A stretch of DNA of 64,000 nucleotides. Origin: Flavobacterium salmonis. GTDB taxonomy: Bacteria; Bacteroidota; Bacteroidia; Flavobacteriales; Flavobacteriaceae. How positions within the stretch are numbered: the first letter of the stretch is position 1; every line of letters begins with the position of its first letter. The notes beneath the pieces are model-generated. The model ran no database searches and was not told the origin of the DNA. It saw nothing but the letters and a program-made list of their open reading frames with translations. Positions 1 through 9,474 of this stretch are shown one piece after another. Made by a program: the position numbers and the translations under genes. The DNA is taken from positions 248,001 to 312,000 of the forward strand of contig NZ_CAIJDP010000057.1 of assembly GCF_903819435.1 (NCBI RefSeq), in the 5' to 3' direction.

Positions 1-3000
1 GAAGCCTGTTCAACGAACTTCGGCTTCATTTTATCCAGTACGTCTTTTTGTTTCTTACCCATCGCTTTACGCAAAACGTCAGCTTCACCCTTTGTAAATC
101 CTGCCAAAGACTGAGACAAAAGCATTACCTGCTCCTGGTAAACGGTAATTCCATAGGTTTCAGACAGATATTCGGCACAGGCATCTAAATCGTATTTAAT
201 TTCCTCGTCACCGTTTTTTCTTCGAACGAAAGAAGGGATATATTCCAATGGTCCCGGACGATACAAGGCGTTCATCGCAATTAAATCCCCAAAAACCGTT
301 GGTTTCAGATCTTTCATGTATTTCTGCATTCCGGGTGACTCGTACTGGAAGATTCCAACCGTTTCACCTCTTTGGAAAAGCGCATATGTTTCAGGATCAT
401 CAATCGGAAAAGTATCCGGATCCAGATCGATATTTGTTCTGTATTTTACCAGTTTTACGGTATCTTTTATAAGTGTAAGGGTCTTCAGACCCAGGAAGTC
501 CATTTTTAACAATCCGGCACTTTCTGCAACTGAGTTATCGAACTGCGTTACATATAAATCCGAATCTTTTGCAGTCGTAACAGGAACATAATTCGTAATA
601 TCGGATGGCGTGATAATCACCCCACAGGCGTGAATACCTGTATTACGCATAGACCCTTCCAGAATTTTGGCCTGCTGAATAGTTTCTCCTGCCAAATCAT
701 CTTCATTGGCAATGGCGATTAATTCTTTTACAAGTTCAAATTCATCAGCACCTTTTAATGCTTTTTTAACCTCATCTTCTGATTCTGAAAGGAAACGAGC
801 CAGATTCCATTTACCCGGCATCATTGCGGGAATCAACTTAGCTATTCTATCAGCTTCAAACAACGGCAGATCCAACACACGCGCCGTATCACGAATCGCT
901 GATTTGGTTGCCATTTTACCATACGTGATAATCTGAGCCACCTGTTTCTGTCCGTATTTGTTGATTACATAATCCATTACACGTCCACGACCCTCGTCAT
1001 CAAAGTCGATATCAATATCGGGCATCGATACACGGTCAGGATTTAAGAAACGCTCAAAAAGTAAATCGTATTTAATCGGATCAATATTGGTAATACCAAG
1101 GCAATATGCAACGGCAGAACCAGCAGCAGAACCACGACCAGGACCTACCGAAACATCCATTTTTCTGGCTTCAGCGATGAAATCCTGAACAATCAAAAAG
1201 TAACCCGGATATCCTGAATTCGAAATCGTTAATAATTCGAAATCTAAACGTTCCTGAATCGATTCAGTAATTTCACCATATCTTCTTTTAGCACCTTCCA
1301 TTGTAAGATGTCGCAGGTATTTATTTTCCCCTCTAACTCCTCCATCAGCTTCATCTTCAGCAACTACAAATTCTTCCGGAATATCAAACTTAGGAAGCAA
1401 TACATCTCGGTAAAGCGAATAAATTTCTACTTTATCAACAATTTCCTGAATATTGATAATCGCTTCCGGTAAATCGGCAAAGAGTTTTTTCATCTCTTCT
1501 TCCGACTTATAATAGTATTCCTGATTTGGAAGTCCGTAACGGTAACCACGACCACGACCAATTGGCGTTGCCTGTTTTTCACCGTCTTTTACACACAATA
1601 AAATATCGTGTGCATTGGCATCTTCTTTATTTAAATAATAGGTATTATTAGTTGCAATTAATTTGACATTATGCTTTTGAGAAAACTCAATCAGGGTTTT
1701 GTTGACACGATTTTCATCTTCCTGATTGTGGCGCATAACTTCCAGATAGAAATCTTCTCCAAATTGTTCCTTCCACCAAATCAAGGCTTCTTCTGCCTGG
1801 ACTTCACCAATATTTAGAATTTTACTCTGGATTTCCCCGTATAAATTCCCGGACAAAACCATGATATCTTCCTTATATTGTTCGATAATTTTTCGGTCAA
1901 CTCTTGGAACATAATAAAATCCGTCAGTAAAAGCAATCGAAGACATTTTAGCCAGATTGTGGTAACCATTTTTGTTTTTGGCTAATAATACAATCTGATT
2001 TCCGTTGTCTTTTTTACTCTTATCTAAGTGATTATCGCAAACATTGAATTCACAGCCCACAATCGGCTTGATTTCGGTTTCTGTTGGCTCCTCTCCTGCT
2101 TCAACCAAAGCTTTGTTTTTGCCTGAAGCCACTTTATTATGATTCATAACAGCACTCACAAAATGGAAAGCTCCCATCATGTTTCCGGTATCTGTCATGG
2201 CAACAGCCGGGAATTTATTTTTGGCTGTAGCCGATACAATATTCCCAATACCAATTGTCGATTGAAGAACCGAAAACTGTGTATGATTGTGTAAATGCGC
2301 AAATTTTGCCGCTTTGAAATCAGCTTTGGCAGATTCTGAAACTAAAGTTGGTGTCTCATCAACTTGTAAAGCCTTGATCTGCTCACGGATTTTATCAGAA
2401 GCTGCTTTTAGATTGATATGTTTTAAACCAATTAAAGGAAACTCTTGTGGGTTTCTTTCCTGAAACTCTTTGAAATAATCCTTTGAAACATCAAGTTCTT
2501 CTTTGGTAAAAATCTCTCTTCTAACCAGTTCGAGAAAACAACGCGTAGTTGCCTCAACGTCGGCAGTTGCATTGTGCGCTTCTGCGAAAGGTTTATTAAA
2601 AAGATATTCGTGTAATTCGGTTAGGGTCGGAAGTTTGAATTTTCCTCCACGACCTCCGGGAAGCTTTAATAAAGAAGCCGTCACTTCAGTACAGGTATCT
2701 AAAACAGGCATTGAACTCATTTGAGATTCTACTCCCATTCTATGAAATTCGGCCCCCATGATATTAACGTCGAAACCTAAATTCTGACCTACGATGAATT
2801 TCGTTTTACTTAAAGCGATATTGAATTTCTCTAAAACTTCAGCCAGCGTAATTCCATCGGCTTGCGCCAATTCAGTAGAAATTCCGTGAATACGTTCAGC
2901 ATCGTATGGAATATTAAATCCTTCGGGTTTTACCAAATAATCCTGATGCTCGATAAGCTGTCCCATTTCGTCATGAAGCTGCCATGCGATCTGTATACAG

Positions 3001-3083
3001 CGAGGCCAGTTATCAGAATCGGTAATTGGTGCATCCCAGCGTTTTGGTAATCCGGTTGTTTCGGTATCGAATATTAAATACAT
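1..3083 (-). CDS. dnaE: DNA polymerase III alpha subunit with N-terminal proofreading exonuclease (C-terminus outside window)
   Basis: Replicative DNA polymerase. The reading frame stays open to the window edge, giving 1027 residues from the ATG at 3083-3081; the C-terminal third is missing. Residues 1 to about 190 are a DnaQ-type DEDDh exonuclease: FDTETTG (D6, E8), then NLGFDVNI, then HNATADVEAT. A PHP domain follows, starting with HLHNHTQFS near residue 266. The polymerase core carries GPGRGSAAGS and PDIDIDF, whose D689 and D691 match the two catalytic aspartates of E. coli DnaE. Proofreading is therefore in cis rather than by a separate epsilon subunit, which I recall as usual for flavobacteria. 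On the minus strand a -7-like TAAATTTG lies at 3196-3203, about 110 bases upstream; I see no matching -33 box. Confidence 0.95.
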   Translation of the reverse strand, partial: MYLIFDTETTGLPKRWDAPITDSDNWPRCIQIAWQLHDEMGQLIEHQDYLVKPEGFNIPYDAERIHGISTELAQADGITLAEVLEKFNIALSKTKFIVGQNLGFDVNIMGAEFHRMGVESQMSSMPVLDTCTEVTASLLKLPGGRGGKFKLPTLTELHEYLFNKPFAEAHNATADVEATTRCFLELVRREIFTKEELDVSKDYFKEFQERNPQEFPLIGLKHINLKAASDKIREQIKALQVDETPTLVSESAKADFKAAKFAHLHNHTQFSVLQSTIGIGNIVSATAKNKFPAVAMTDTGNMMGAFHFVSAVMNHNKVASGKNKALVEAGEEPTETEIKPIVGCEFNVCDNHLDKSKKDNGNQIVLLAKNKNGYHNLAKMSSIAFTDGFYYVPRVDRKIIEQYKEDIMVLSGNLYGEIQSKILNIGEVQAEEALIWWKEQFGEDFYLEVMRHNQEDENRVNKTLIEFSQKHNVKLIATNNTYYLNKEDANAHDILLCVKDGEKQATPIGRGRGYRYGLPNQEYYYKSEEEMKKLFADLPEAIINIQEIVDKVEIYSLYRDVLLPKFDIPEEFVVAEDEADGGVRGENKYLRHLTMEGAKRRYGEITESIQERLDFELLTISNSGYPGYFLIVQDFIAEARKMDVSVGPGRGSAAGSAVAYCLGITNIDPIKYDLLFERFLNPDRVSMPDIDIDFDDEGRGRVMDYVINKYGQKQVAQIITYGKMATKSAIRDTARVLDLPLFEADRIAKLIPAMMPGKWNLARFLSESEDEVKKALKGADEFELVKELIAIANEDDLAGETIQQAKILEGSMRNTGIHACGVIITPSDITNYVPVTTAKDSDLYVTQFDNSVAESAGLLKMDFLGLKTLTLIKDTVKLVKYRTNIDLDPDTFPIDDPETYALFQRGETVGIFQYESPGMQKYMKDLKPTVFGDLIAMNALYRPGPLEYIPSFVRRKNGDEEIKYDLDACAEYLSETYGITVYQEQVMLLSQSLAGFTKGEADVLRKAMGKKQKDVLDKMKPKFVEQA

Positions 3084-3655
3084 ATATTTTTATAGAAAAG
3101 TCAAATTTTAAAGTCCCAAATTCCAAAACTTTCATATTGTAAACATTTGATAACATGAAACATAACAAAATACGAAATGAAAAATGGAAGGAAGTCAAAT
3201 TTACGCTTTTTTTGGAGAAAGAAAACGGATAATTTCTTAAAAAGACACTCTTATTAATAAATCAGATTTCCTCTTAAAATTCATGAAATTTCATAAAATT
3301 TCACTTCTTGGATGTCGTAGATTTTTATCATTTATCAATTCTAAATAACACGTAAAAAAGAGTTTTTAGAGCTTGAAAAAATCAAAAAACAGATAGTTTA
3401 TTACAGAAATCAAAACTAACAATTGTTACTATTTTTATACATTTTGTTACATTTTTTCAAATTAAACACTATATTTTATAGCAAATTTGAGATAAATTTG
3501 CAAACTATTAAAAATTAAACCAATCAATAAAAATTTAAGCAAAAAAAGAAAATCAAAATTAATTTCTACTTCATCTTTTGATCAAAATTGATTCTGCAAA
3601 AGCGCATTCGTAATTGTATTTTAGTTTGGGTATCGTATATAATGAAATATTGAAA
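3084..3655. other. AT-rich divergent intergenic region, dnaE/leuC
   Basis: No gene of convincing length on either strand. The left part should hold the dnaE promoter (minus-strand TAAATTTG at 3196-3203). The rest is AT-rich with only short palindromes such as TGAAATTTCA. A lone TAAATTTG at 3493-3500 on the plus strand lacks a TTG at the right distance. Confidence 0.6.
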
Positions 3656-3685
3656 TTGACGCCTTCGTATCTTTTTTTACTTTTG
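3656..3685 (+). promoter_or_regulatory. Bacteroidota-type promoter of the leu operon
   Basis: TTG at 3656-3658, exactly 19 bases, then TACTTTTG at 3678-3685. This matches the -33/-7 consensus TTG-N19-TAnnTTTG of Bacteroides and Flavobacterium housekeeping promoters. It predicts a transcript start near 3692, only a few bases before a 15-codon open reading frame and about 58 bases before leuC. Confidence 0.75.
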
Positions 3686-3698
3686 TTTTGCTAATATA

Positions 3699-3746
3699 AT
3701 GAACAGGATAGCTGTGCTTATAGAAATTACAATTAAAAAAAAATAA
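3699..3746 (+). CDS. Possible 15-residue leader peptide upstream of leuC
   Basis: The first ATG after the predicted transcript start opens MNRIAVLIEITIKKK and stops three bases before the leuC ATG. Six of fifteen residues are isoleucine, valine or leucine, the end products of the pathway, which is what a leader peptide sensing branched-chain amino acids would show. Against it: there is no room for an attenuator hairpin between its stop and leuC, and the AAA-rich end is also what a flavobacterial ribosome-binding region looks like. Control by ribosome stalling or translational coupling would fit better than classical attenuation. Could be chance. Confidence 0.35.
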   Translation: MNRIAVLIEITIKKK

Positions 3747-3749
3747 AAA

Positions 3750-5144
3750 ATGAGTAAGACATTATTTGACAAAGTATGGGATTCACACGTTGTGCGTAAA
3801 ATTGAAGATGGACCAGATGTGTTTTTTATTGACCGTCATTTCATTCATGAAGTTACGAGTCCTGTTGCTTTTTTAGGATTAAAATCAAGAGGCGTTAACG
3901 TTTTATACCCGGAACGTACTTTTGCAACTGCAGACCACAATACACCAACTATAAACCAACATCTACCGGTAGCGGATGCTTTATCAGCTAACCAGCTGAA
4001 AGCACTTGAAGACAATGCGAATGAATACGGAATTTCGCACTGGGGATTAGGTCACCAAAAAAATGGAATTGTACACGTAGTTGGTCCTGAAAACGGAATT
4101 ACTTTGCCAGGCGCTACTATTGTATGCGGGGATTCGCATACGTCTACTCACGGAGCCTTCGGAGCTATCGCTTTTGGTATCGGAACATCTGAGGTTGAGA
4201 TGGTACTTTCTACGCAATGTATCATGCAGCCAAAACCAAAGAAAATGCGTATCAACGTAAATGGTAAATTAAGCAAAGGTGTTGGTCCAAAAGACGTTGC
4301 GCTTTATATTATTGCTAAATTGACTACTTCTGGAGGAACAGGATACTTTGCTGAATACGCTGGAAATGTTTTTGAAGAAATGTCTATGGAAGGTCGTATG
4401 ACTGTGTGTAACCTTTCTATCGAAATGGGTGCTCGTGGAGGTATGATTGCTCCTGATCAAACTACTTTCGATTTCCTTGAAGGAAGATTATACGCCCCAA
4501 AAGGCGAAGCCTGGACTAAAGCAGTTGAATACTGGAAAACTTTAAAAACGGATGCTGATGCTGTGTTTGATGCTGAATTAAACATCAAAGCGGAAGATAT
4601 TGAACCAATGATTACTTATGGTACTAACCCAGGAATGGGAATTGGTATCACAAAACATATCCCAAATGCAAAAGAAGTTGAAGGCGGTGAGGAAACTTAC
4701 AAAAAATCTTTAGCTTATATGGGCTTCAATGAAGATGATGTAATGATCGGAAAACAAATCGATTACGTCTTCTTAGGAAGCTGTACAAACGGACGTATTG
4801 AAGATTTTAGAGCTTTCGCTGAAATTGTAAAAGGAAGAAAAAAAGCAGATAATGTTACAGCCTGGTTAGTTCCCGGATCTCACGTTGTTGAAGCACAAAT
4901 TAAAGAAGAAGGAATTTTAGATATTTTGACAGAAGCTGGTTTCGTATTACGTCAGCCTGGATGCTCTGCTTGTTTAGCAATGAACGATGATAAAGTTCCG
5001 GCTGGAAAATATGCAGTAAGTACTTCAAACAGAAACTTTGAAGGCCGTCAGGGTCCTGGTTCAAGAACTTTATTGGCAAGTCCAATTATGGCTGCTGCAG
5101 CTGCTGTTACAGGGAAACTAACAGATCCAAGAGAGCTTTTTTAA
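3750..5144 (+). CDS. leuC: 3-isopropylmalate dehydratase large subunit
   Basis: Aconitase-family isomerase subunit, 464 residues, the normal length for LeuC. It moves the hydroxyl of 2-isopropylmalate (and of citramalate) together with LeuD. The [4Fe-4S] ligands are visible: C345 in GSCTNG, then C405 and C408 in GCSACLAMN. The N-terminal VWDSHVV and the [13 protein letters not shown] segment are characteristic. It opens the operon leuC-leuD-synthase-leuB. The ATG is preceded by an A-rich stretch rather than a Shine-Dalgarno sequence. Confidence 0.97.
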   Translation: MSKTLFDKVWDSHVVRKIEDGPDVFFIDRHFIHEVTSPVAFLGLKSRGVNVLYPERTFATADHNTPTINQHLPVADALSANQLKALEDNANEYGISHWGLGHQKNGIVHVVGPENGITLPGATIVCGDSHTSTHGAFGAIAFGIGTSEVEMVLSTQCIMQPKPKKMRINVNGKLSKGVGPKDVALYIIAKLTTSGGTGYFAEYAGNVFEEMSMEGRMTVCNLSIEMGARGGMIAPDQTTFDFLEGRLYAPKGEAWTKAVEYWKTLKTDADAVFDAELNIKAEDIEPMITYGTNPGMGIGITKHIPNAKEVEGGEETYKKSLAYMGFNEDDVMIGKQIDYVFLGSCTNGRIEDFRAFAEIVKGRKKADNVTAWLVPGSHVVEAQIKEEGILDILTEAGFVLRQPGCSACLAMNDDKVPAGKYAVSTSNRNFEGRQGPGSRTLLASPIMAAAAAVTGKLTDPRELF

Positions 5145-5158
5145 AAGATTTATAAATG

Positions 5159-5311
5159 AAGATTAACGATTTTTGATTTCAGATTTCGTTAATACAATTA
5201 AAAAATCTTTTAAAATTCAATTTACATTTTACAAAAAAAAATTAACGCCTACTATTTTACATTCGAATAAATCTAAAATCAGAAATCGTTAATCAAAAAT
5301 CACAAATCACA
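5159..5311. repeat. Spacer with long imperfect inverted repeat between leuC and leuD
   Basis: Segments around 5160-5195 and 5270-5310 are imperfect inverted copies of each other: GATTAACGATTTTTGATT on the left, AATCGTTAATCAAAAATC on the right. The transcript could fold into a long, weak stem around an AT-rich loop. Such AATC/GATT-rich spacers are common in Flavobacterium; here it might set the LeuC:LeuD ratio or stabilise the mRNA. No gene is present. Confidence 0.5.
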
Positions 5312-5908
5312 ATGGCATACGATAAATTTAATATACTTACAAGCAGTGCAGTGCCGCTGCCAATTGAGAACGTAGATACAGATCAGATTATCCCGGCTCG
5401 TTTCTTAAAAGCTACAAAACGTGAAGGTTTTGGAGACAACCTTTTCAGAGACTGGAGATATAACGGAGACGATACTCCAAAAGCAGATTTCGTTTTAAAC
5501 GATTCAACTTACAGCGGAAAAATTCTTGTTGGAGGAAAAAACTTCGGTTCAGGGTCTTCAAGAGAGCATGCTGCATGGGCGGTTTACGATTACGGATTCC
5601 GTGCTGTAGTTTCTTCATTCTTTGCCGATATCTTCAAAGGAAACTGTTTGAATATTGGGGTTTTACCGGTACAAATCAGTCCTGAGTTTCTTGAAAATAT
5701 TTTCAGCGCCATCGAAGCTGATCCAAAAACAGAATTGGAAATCAATCTTCCGGCTCAGACTATTACTTTATTGTCAACAGGTGAGCAGGAATCATTTGCA
5801 ATCAACGGATACAAAAAGAACAATATGATCAATGGCTTTGATGATATTGATTATTTACAAAACATTAAGGAAGATATTAAAGCTTTCGCTGACAAGCTTC
5901 CTTACTAA
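5312..5908 (+). CDS. leuD: 3-isopropylmalate dehydratase small subunit
   Basis: Swivel-domain partner of LeuC, 198 residues, normal for the family. NVDTDQIIPARFLK near the N-terminus and GKNFGSGSSREHAAWA in the middle are the conserved substrate-binding segments of LeuD. It lies 167 bases after leuC with an inverted-repeat spacer between them, and just before a 9-bp hairpin with a T-run (5926-5974). It should serve both leucine and citramalate-derived isoleucine synthesis. Confidence 0.97.
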   Translation: MAYDKFNILTSSAVPLPIENVDTDQIIPARFLKATKREGFGDNLFRDWRYNGDDTPKADFVLNDSTYSGKILVGGKNFGSGSSREHAAWAVYDYGFRAVVSSFFADIFKGNCLNIGVLPVQISPEFLENIFSAIEADPKTELEINLPAQTITLLSTGEQESFAINGYKKNNMINGFDDIDYLQNIKEDIKAFADKLPY

Positions 5909-5925
5909 ACACAACCAACTCAAAT

Positions 5926-5974
5926 GCAGTTACGTAAGTTTCAATTCTAAAGTTGGGCTTCGTAACTGCTTTTT
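5926..5974 (+). terminator. Hairpin with T-run between leuD and the synthase gene
   Basis: GCAGTTACG at 5926-5934 pairs perfectly with CGTAACTGC at 5961-5969, followed by TTTTT at 5970-5974. The 26-base loop is long for an intrinsic terminator. It lies inside the operon, so it may be a partial terminator or attenuator that lowers expression of the two distal genes. Confidence 0.5.
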
Positions 5975-6036
5975 ACAATTTTACAAAATTCGATTCGATA
6001 ATTATCAAATCGTACAAAAGTCATATCATATTTAGA

Positions 6037-7560
6037 ATGGAAAAAAGAAAAATTGAAATAATGGATACAACACTCCGTGATGGTGAACAAACCTCTGGAG
6101 TATCTTTTTCTGCCGCAGAAAAACTGACCATTGCACAATTATTGTTGGAAGAATTAAATATTGATAGAATCGAAATTGCCTCGGCTCGTGTAAGTGAGGG
6201 CGAATTTCAAGGTGTAAAAGGCATTATGTCATGGGCTGAAGAAAAAGGCTATGCCAATCGTATCGAAGTATTAGCTTTTGTTGATGGAGGAGTTTCAATT
6301 GAATGGATGAAAAAAGCAGGTGCCAAAGTGCAAAATCTTTTGACTAAAGGCTCTTTAAATCATCTGACACATCAATTAAAAAAAACACCTGAACAGCATT
6401 TTGCCGAAATCGCACAGTCTATTGCTTTAGCAAATGAAAACGGAATTTCAACCAATGTTTATCTGGAAGACTGGAGTAACGGAATGCGAAATTCACCTGA
6501 ATATGTTTTTCAATATTTAGATTTTTTAGTACAACAGCCTGTAAAAAGAATTTTACTTCCTGATACTTTGGGTGTATTGATTCCTACTCAAACTTTCGAA
6601 TTCATTTCACAAATAACAGCAAAATATCCACAAATACATTTTGATTTTCACGCACATAACGATTACGATTTAAGTGTCGCCAATGTAATGGAAGCTATAA
6701 AAGCCGGAATTCACGGACTACACGTTACAGTAAACGGAATGGGAGAACGTGCAGGAAATGCTCCGCTTGAAAGTACTGTAGCCGTAATCAATGATTATCT
6801 ACCAGAAGTTAGCATCAATATCAAAGAAACTTCTTTATACTCTGTAAGCAAATTGGTCGAAACGTTTACCGGATACAGAATCCCTGCCAACAAACCAATT
6901 GTAGGGGATAATGTTTTTACGCAAACTGCAGGAATTCACGCTGACGGAGATAACAAAAATAATCTGTATTTTAATGATCTTCTTCCGGAGCGTTTTGGAA
7001 GAAAAAGAAAATACGCTCTTGGAAAAACTTCAGGAAAAGCCAATATCGAAAAAAATCTTCAGGAACTGGGTCTACAATTAAATCAGGAAGATTTGAAATT
7101 GGTTACCCAGAGAATTATAGAATTGGGCGACAAAAAAGAAACTGTAACAAAGGAAGATCTTCCATACATTATTTCTGATGTTTTGGACAGCCACACTTAC
7201 GAAGAAAAAATCAAAATCGAATCTTATATGCTGGTTCATTCTAAAGGAATGCGACCATCAACTACGCTATCCTTAAATCTTAATGGAGAAATAATTGAAG
7301 AAAATGCTCAGGGCGATGGTCAATTTGATGCCTTCATGAATGCATTAACCAAAATTTACAAAAGCAAAAAATTGACACTCCCAAAATTGATTGATTATGC
7401 TGTGAGAATCCCACCCGGAAGTAGTTCTGACGCTTTATGCGAAACTATTATTACCTGGGTAAATAACGGAAAAGAATTCAAAACCCGCGGATTAGATTCG
7501 GATCAGACAGTTGCTGCCATTATTGCAACTCAAAAAATGCTGAATGTTATTACGCAGTAA
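6037..7560 (+). CDS. cimA: Citramalate synthase (Leptospira CimA type), alternatively 2-isopropylmalate synthase
   Basis: DRE-TIM metallolyase of 507 residues. It condenses acetyl-CoA with a 2-oxo acid; the acid is probably pyruvate, giving (R)-citramalate for threonine-independent isoleucine synthesis. From memory of the Leptospira interrogans enzyme, its pocket and metal residues R16, D17, L81, L104, Y144, E146, T179, H207 and H209 correspond here to R14, D15, L79, L102, Y142, E144, T177, H205 and H207, all kept. Stretches such as NLLTKGSL and NVYLEDWSNG look the same. The C-terminal third is the LeuA-type allosteric domain. The ATG at 6037 is chosen because the catalytic DTTLRDGEQ then begins at residue 10; an in-frame ATG at 5953 lies inside the upstream hairpin. 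No other LeuA-like gene is in the window. Confidence 0.8.
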   Translation: MEKRKIEIMDTTLRDGEQTSGVSFSAAEKLTIAQLLLEELNIDRIEIASARVSEGEFQGVKGIMSWAEEKGYANRIEVLAFVDGGVSIEWMKKAGAKVQNLLTKGSLNHLTHQLKKTPEQHFAEIAQSIALANENGISTNVYLEDWSNGMRNSPEYVFQYLDFLVQQPVKRILLPDTLGVLIPTQTFEFISQITAKYPQIHFDFHAHNDYDLSVANVMEAIKAGIHGLHVTVNGMGERAGNAPLESTVAVINDYLPEVSINIKETSLYSVSKLVETFTGYRIPANKPIVGDNVFTQTAGIHADGDNKNNLYFNDLLPERFGRKRKYALGKTSGKANIEKNLQELGLQLNQEDLKLVTQRIIELGDKKETVTKEDLPYIISDVLDSHTYEEKIKIESYMLVHSKGMRPSTTLSLNLNGEIIEENAQGDGQFDAFMNALTKIYKSKKLTLPKLIDYAVRIPPGSSSDALCETIITWVNNGKEFKTRGLDSDQTVAAIIATQKMLNVITQ

Positions 7561-7612
7561 ACTGAAATAAAATAAATAATTGAAATAGTAAATAAACCCA
7601 TAAATCAATAAA

Positions 7613-8668
7613 ATGAAATTTAACATAGCCCTTTTAGCCGGAGACGGAATCGGACCAGAAGTAATTGATCAGGCAGTAAAAGTATCAGATGCTGTTGCAC
7701 AAAAATTTGGACATGAAATTACATGGAAACCAGCTTTAACCGGTGCTGCTGCAATTGATGCAGTAGGTGAACCTTATCCGGATTCTACACACGAAGTTTG
7801 TAAAAATGCTGACGCAGTTCTTTTTGGAGCAATTGGCCATCCTAAATACGACAATGATCCTTCTGCACCTGTAAGACCGGAGCAAGGTTTGTTAAAAATG
7901 CGTAAAGCATTAGGTTTGTTTGCCAACGTAAGACCAACTTTTACATTCCCTTCTTTATTGGATAAATCTCCATTAAAAAGAGAAAGAATCGAAGGAACTG
8001 ACTTGGTTTTCTTAAGAGAATTAACAGGTGGAATTTACTTTGGTGAAAAAGGAAGAAGAGACAACGGTGATACTGCTTTTGATAACTGCGTTTACACAAG
8101 AGCTGAAGTACAGCGTTTAGCTAAAAAAGGTTTCGAATTGGCAATGACTCGTTCTAAAAAATTGTGTTGTGTTGACAAAGCTAACGTTTTAGAAACTTCA
8201 CGTCTATGGAGAGAAACAGTTCAGGCAATGGAAAAAGACTATCCGGAAGTTGAAGTAAGCTACGAATTTGTTGATGCAGTTGCGATGCGTTTGGTACAAT
8301 GGCCAAACTCTTATGATGTATTGATTACTGAAAACCTATTCGGAGATATTTTAACAGATGAAGCTTCTGTAATTTCAGGCTCAATGGGATTAATGCCTTC
8401 TGCCTCTATGGGAGCCGAAGTATCTTTATTTGAACCTATTCACGGTTCTTATCCACAAGCCACAGGATTAAACATTGCTAACCCAATGGCTACTGTTTTA
8501 TCTGCTGCTATGATGTTCGAAAACTTCGGATTAATGGAGGAAGGGAAAGCGATGAGAGATGCTGTAAACAAAGCTTTAGAAGCTGGAATAGTTACAGAAG
8601 ATTTAGCTGATGGAGGAAAAGCATACGGTACCAAAGAAGTAGGTGACTGGTTAGCTGCCAACATCTAA
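7613..8668 (+). CDS. leuB: 3-isopropylmalate dehydrogenase
   Basis: NAD-dependent beta-decarboxylating dehydrogenase, 351 residues. It oxidises 3-isopropylmalate and, in the citramalate route, 3-methylmalate. GDGIGPEV at the N-terminus, the [13 protein letters not shown] loop, the [14 protein letters not shown] segment and [13 protein letters not shown] are all standard for LeuB. It is the last gene of the operon, 52 bases after the synthase, and is followed by a strong terminator at 8698. Confidence 0.97.
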   Translation: MKFNIALLAGDGIGPEVIDQAVKVSDAVAQKFGHEITWKPALTGAAAIDAVGEPYPDSTHEVCKNADAVLFGAIGHPKYDNDPSAPVRPEQGLLKMRKALGLFANVRPTFTFPSLLDKSPLKRERIEGTDLVFLRELTGGIYFGEKGRRDNGDTAFDNCVYTRAEVQRLAKKGFELAMTRSKKLCCVDKANVLETSRLWRETVQAMEKDYPEVEVSYEFVDAVAMRLVQWPNSYDVLITENLFGDILTDEASVISGSMGLMPSASMGAEVSLFEPIHGSYPQATGLNIANPMATVLSAAMMFENFGLMEEGKAMRDAVNKALEAGIVTEDLADGGKAYGTKEVGDWLAANI

Positions 8669-8697
8669 TACTTTACAATAAAGATATTAAGATATAG

Positions 8698-8729
8698 AAA
8701 GGCGTCAATTTTCATTGACGCCTTTTTTA
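8698..8729 (+). terminator. Intrinsic terminator after leuB
   Basis: Perfect 12-bp stem (8698-8709 with 8714-8725), loop TTTC, then a T-run. The stem core GGCGTCAAT/ATTGACGCC is repeated base for base at 9067-9094. Confidence 0.92.
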
Positions 8730-8849
8730 TTTATAGCTGAGATTAATTTTTATTTTAAATTACAAATTATGATTACTTTTATAAGAATAAATGATAATGA
8801 GATTATAGATACTAGATTCATTATCCAATATTTATACTAAAAATCAATT

Positions 8850-9053
8850 ATGATAAAAATAAATTTAAAAATACAGTTTCTACTTTTTGTTATATGCCTA
8901 TTTTTTATTGGTTTAGGCATAAATAACATTTTAACAGATGGTTTTAAATCGGGTGTAAATCTTTTTTATCAAATTTCACCAATAATGCCTTTTGTCTTCT
9001 CCGCATTTATTTTTGGAAATAATATCTATTCTAAAAAAGCTTCACAAAAATAG
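8850..9053 (+). CDS. Small membrane protein, unrecognised
   Basis: A 67-residue protein with two hydrophobic stretches, residues about 8-28 and 42-58, and a basic C-terminus (SKKASQK). This is the shape of a small inner-membrane protein of two helices. I do not recognise a family. It stands alone between two identical terminators (8698 and 9067), so it is an independent transcription unit. No consensus promoter is clear. The start is preceded by an A-rich stretch typical here. Its reality rests on the hydrophobic pattern and isolated position. Confidence 0.55.
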   Translation: MIKINLKIQFLLFVICLFFIGLGINNILTDGFKSGVNLFYQISPIMPFVFSAFIFGNNIYSKKASQK

Positions 9054-9066
9054 TTTATCAAACAAA

Positions 9067-9098
9067 AAAGGCGTCAATTTTCATTGACGCCTTTTATA
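9067..9098. terminator. Bidirectional terminator, second copy of the leuB terminator hairpin
   Basis: The same 12-bp stem and TTTC loop as at 8698-8725. An A-run on the left and T-run on the right let it serve both the small gene at 8850 (+) and the RRM gene at 9115 (-), which converge on it. Confidence 0.88.
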
Positions 9099-9114
9099 TA
9101 TTTAGAAAAAAATA

Positions 9115-9474
9115 TTAATATCCTCCTCTGTTACCACCACGGTCATTTCCACCACGGCTGTTTCCTCCACCATAACCTCCGCGTGAATCTCCACCACGGC
9201 TGTTATTATTGAAGCTTCTTCTTTCACCTTCAGGTTTTGGCTCAGATTTATTAACAACAATTGCACGTCCCTGAACAGTTGCACCGTTCAATTCATCAAT
9301 TGCTTTTTGAGCTTCGCTGTCGTTTGGCATCTCAACAAAACCAAATCCTTTGCTTCTTCCAGTAAATTTATCAGTAATGATCTTAACTGAATCTACTGCT
9401 CCGTAAGCCTCGAAAGACTCTCTTAAATCTGCTTCCTCAATACTGAATGGAAGGCTTCCAACAAAAATGTTCAT
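9115..9474 (-). CDS. RNA-binding protein, single RRM with glycine-arginine tail
   Basis: A 119-residue protein. Residues 1-80 form one RRM: RNP2 is IFVGSLPF at residues 3-10 and RNP1 is KGFGFVEM near residue 42. The tail from about 85 is rich in RGG and GGY repeats (SRGGDSRGGYGGG...), which give low-specificity RNA binding. Such proteins resemble cyanobacterial Rbp and plant glycine-rich proteins, often cold-induced; that role is inference. The minus strand has TACATTTG at 9499-9506 as a possible -7 box, without a clear -33. It is monocistronic and ends at the shared terminator. Confidence 0.92.
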   Translation of the reverse strand: MNIFVGSLPFSIEEADLRESFEAYGAVDSVKIITDKFTGRSKGFGFVEMPNDSEAQKAIDELNGATVQGRAIVVNKSEPKPEGERRSFNNNSRGGDSRGGYGGGNSRGGNDRGGNRGGY

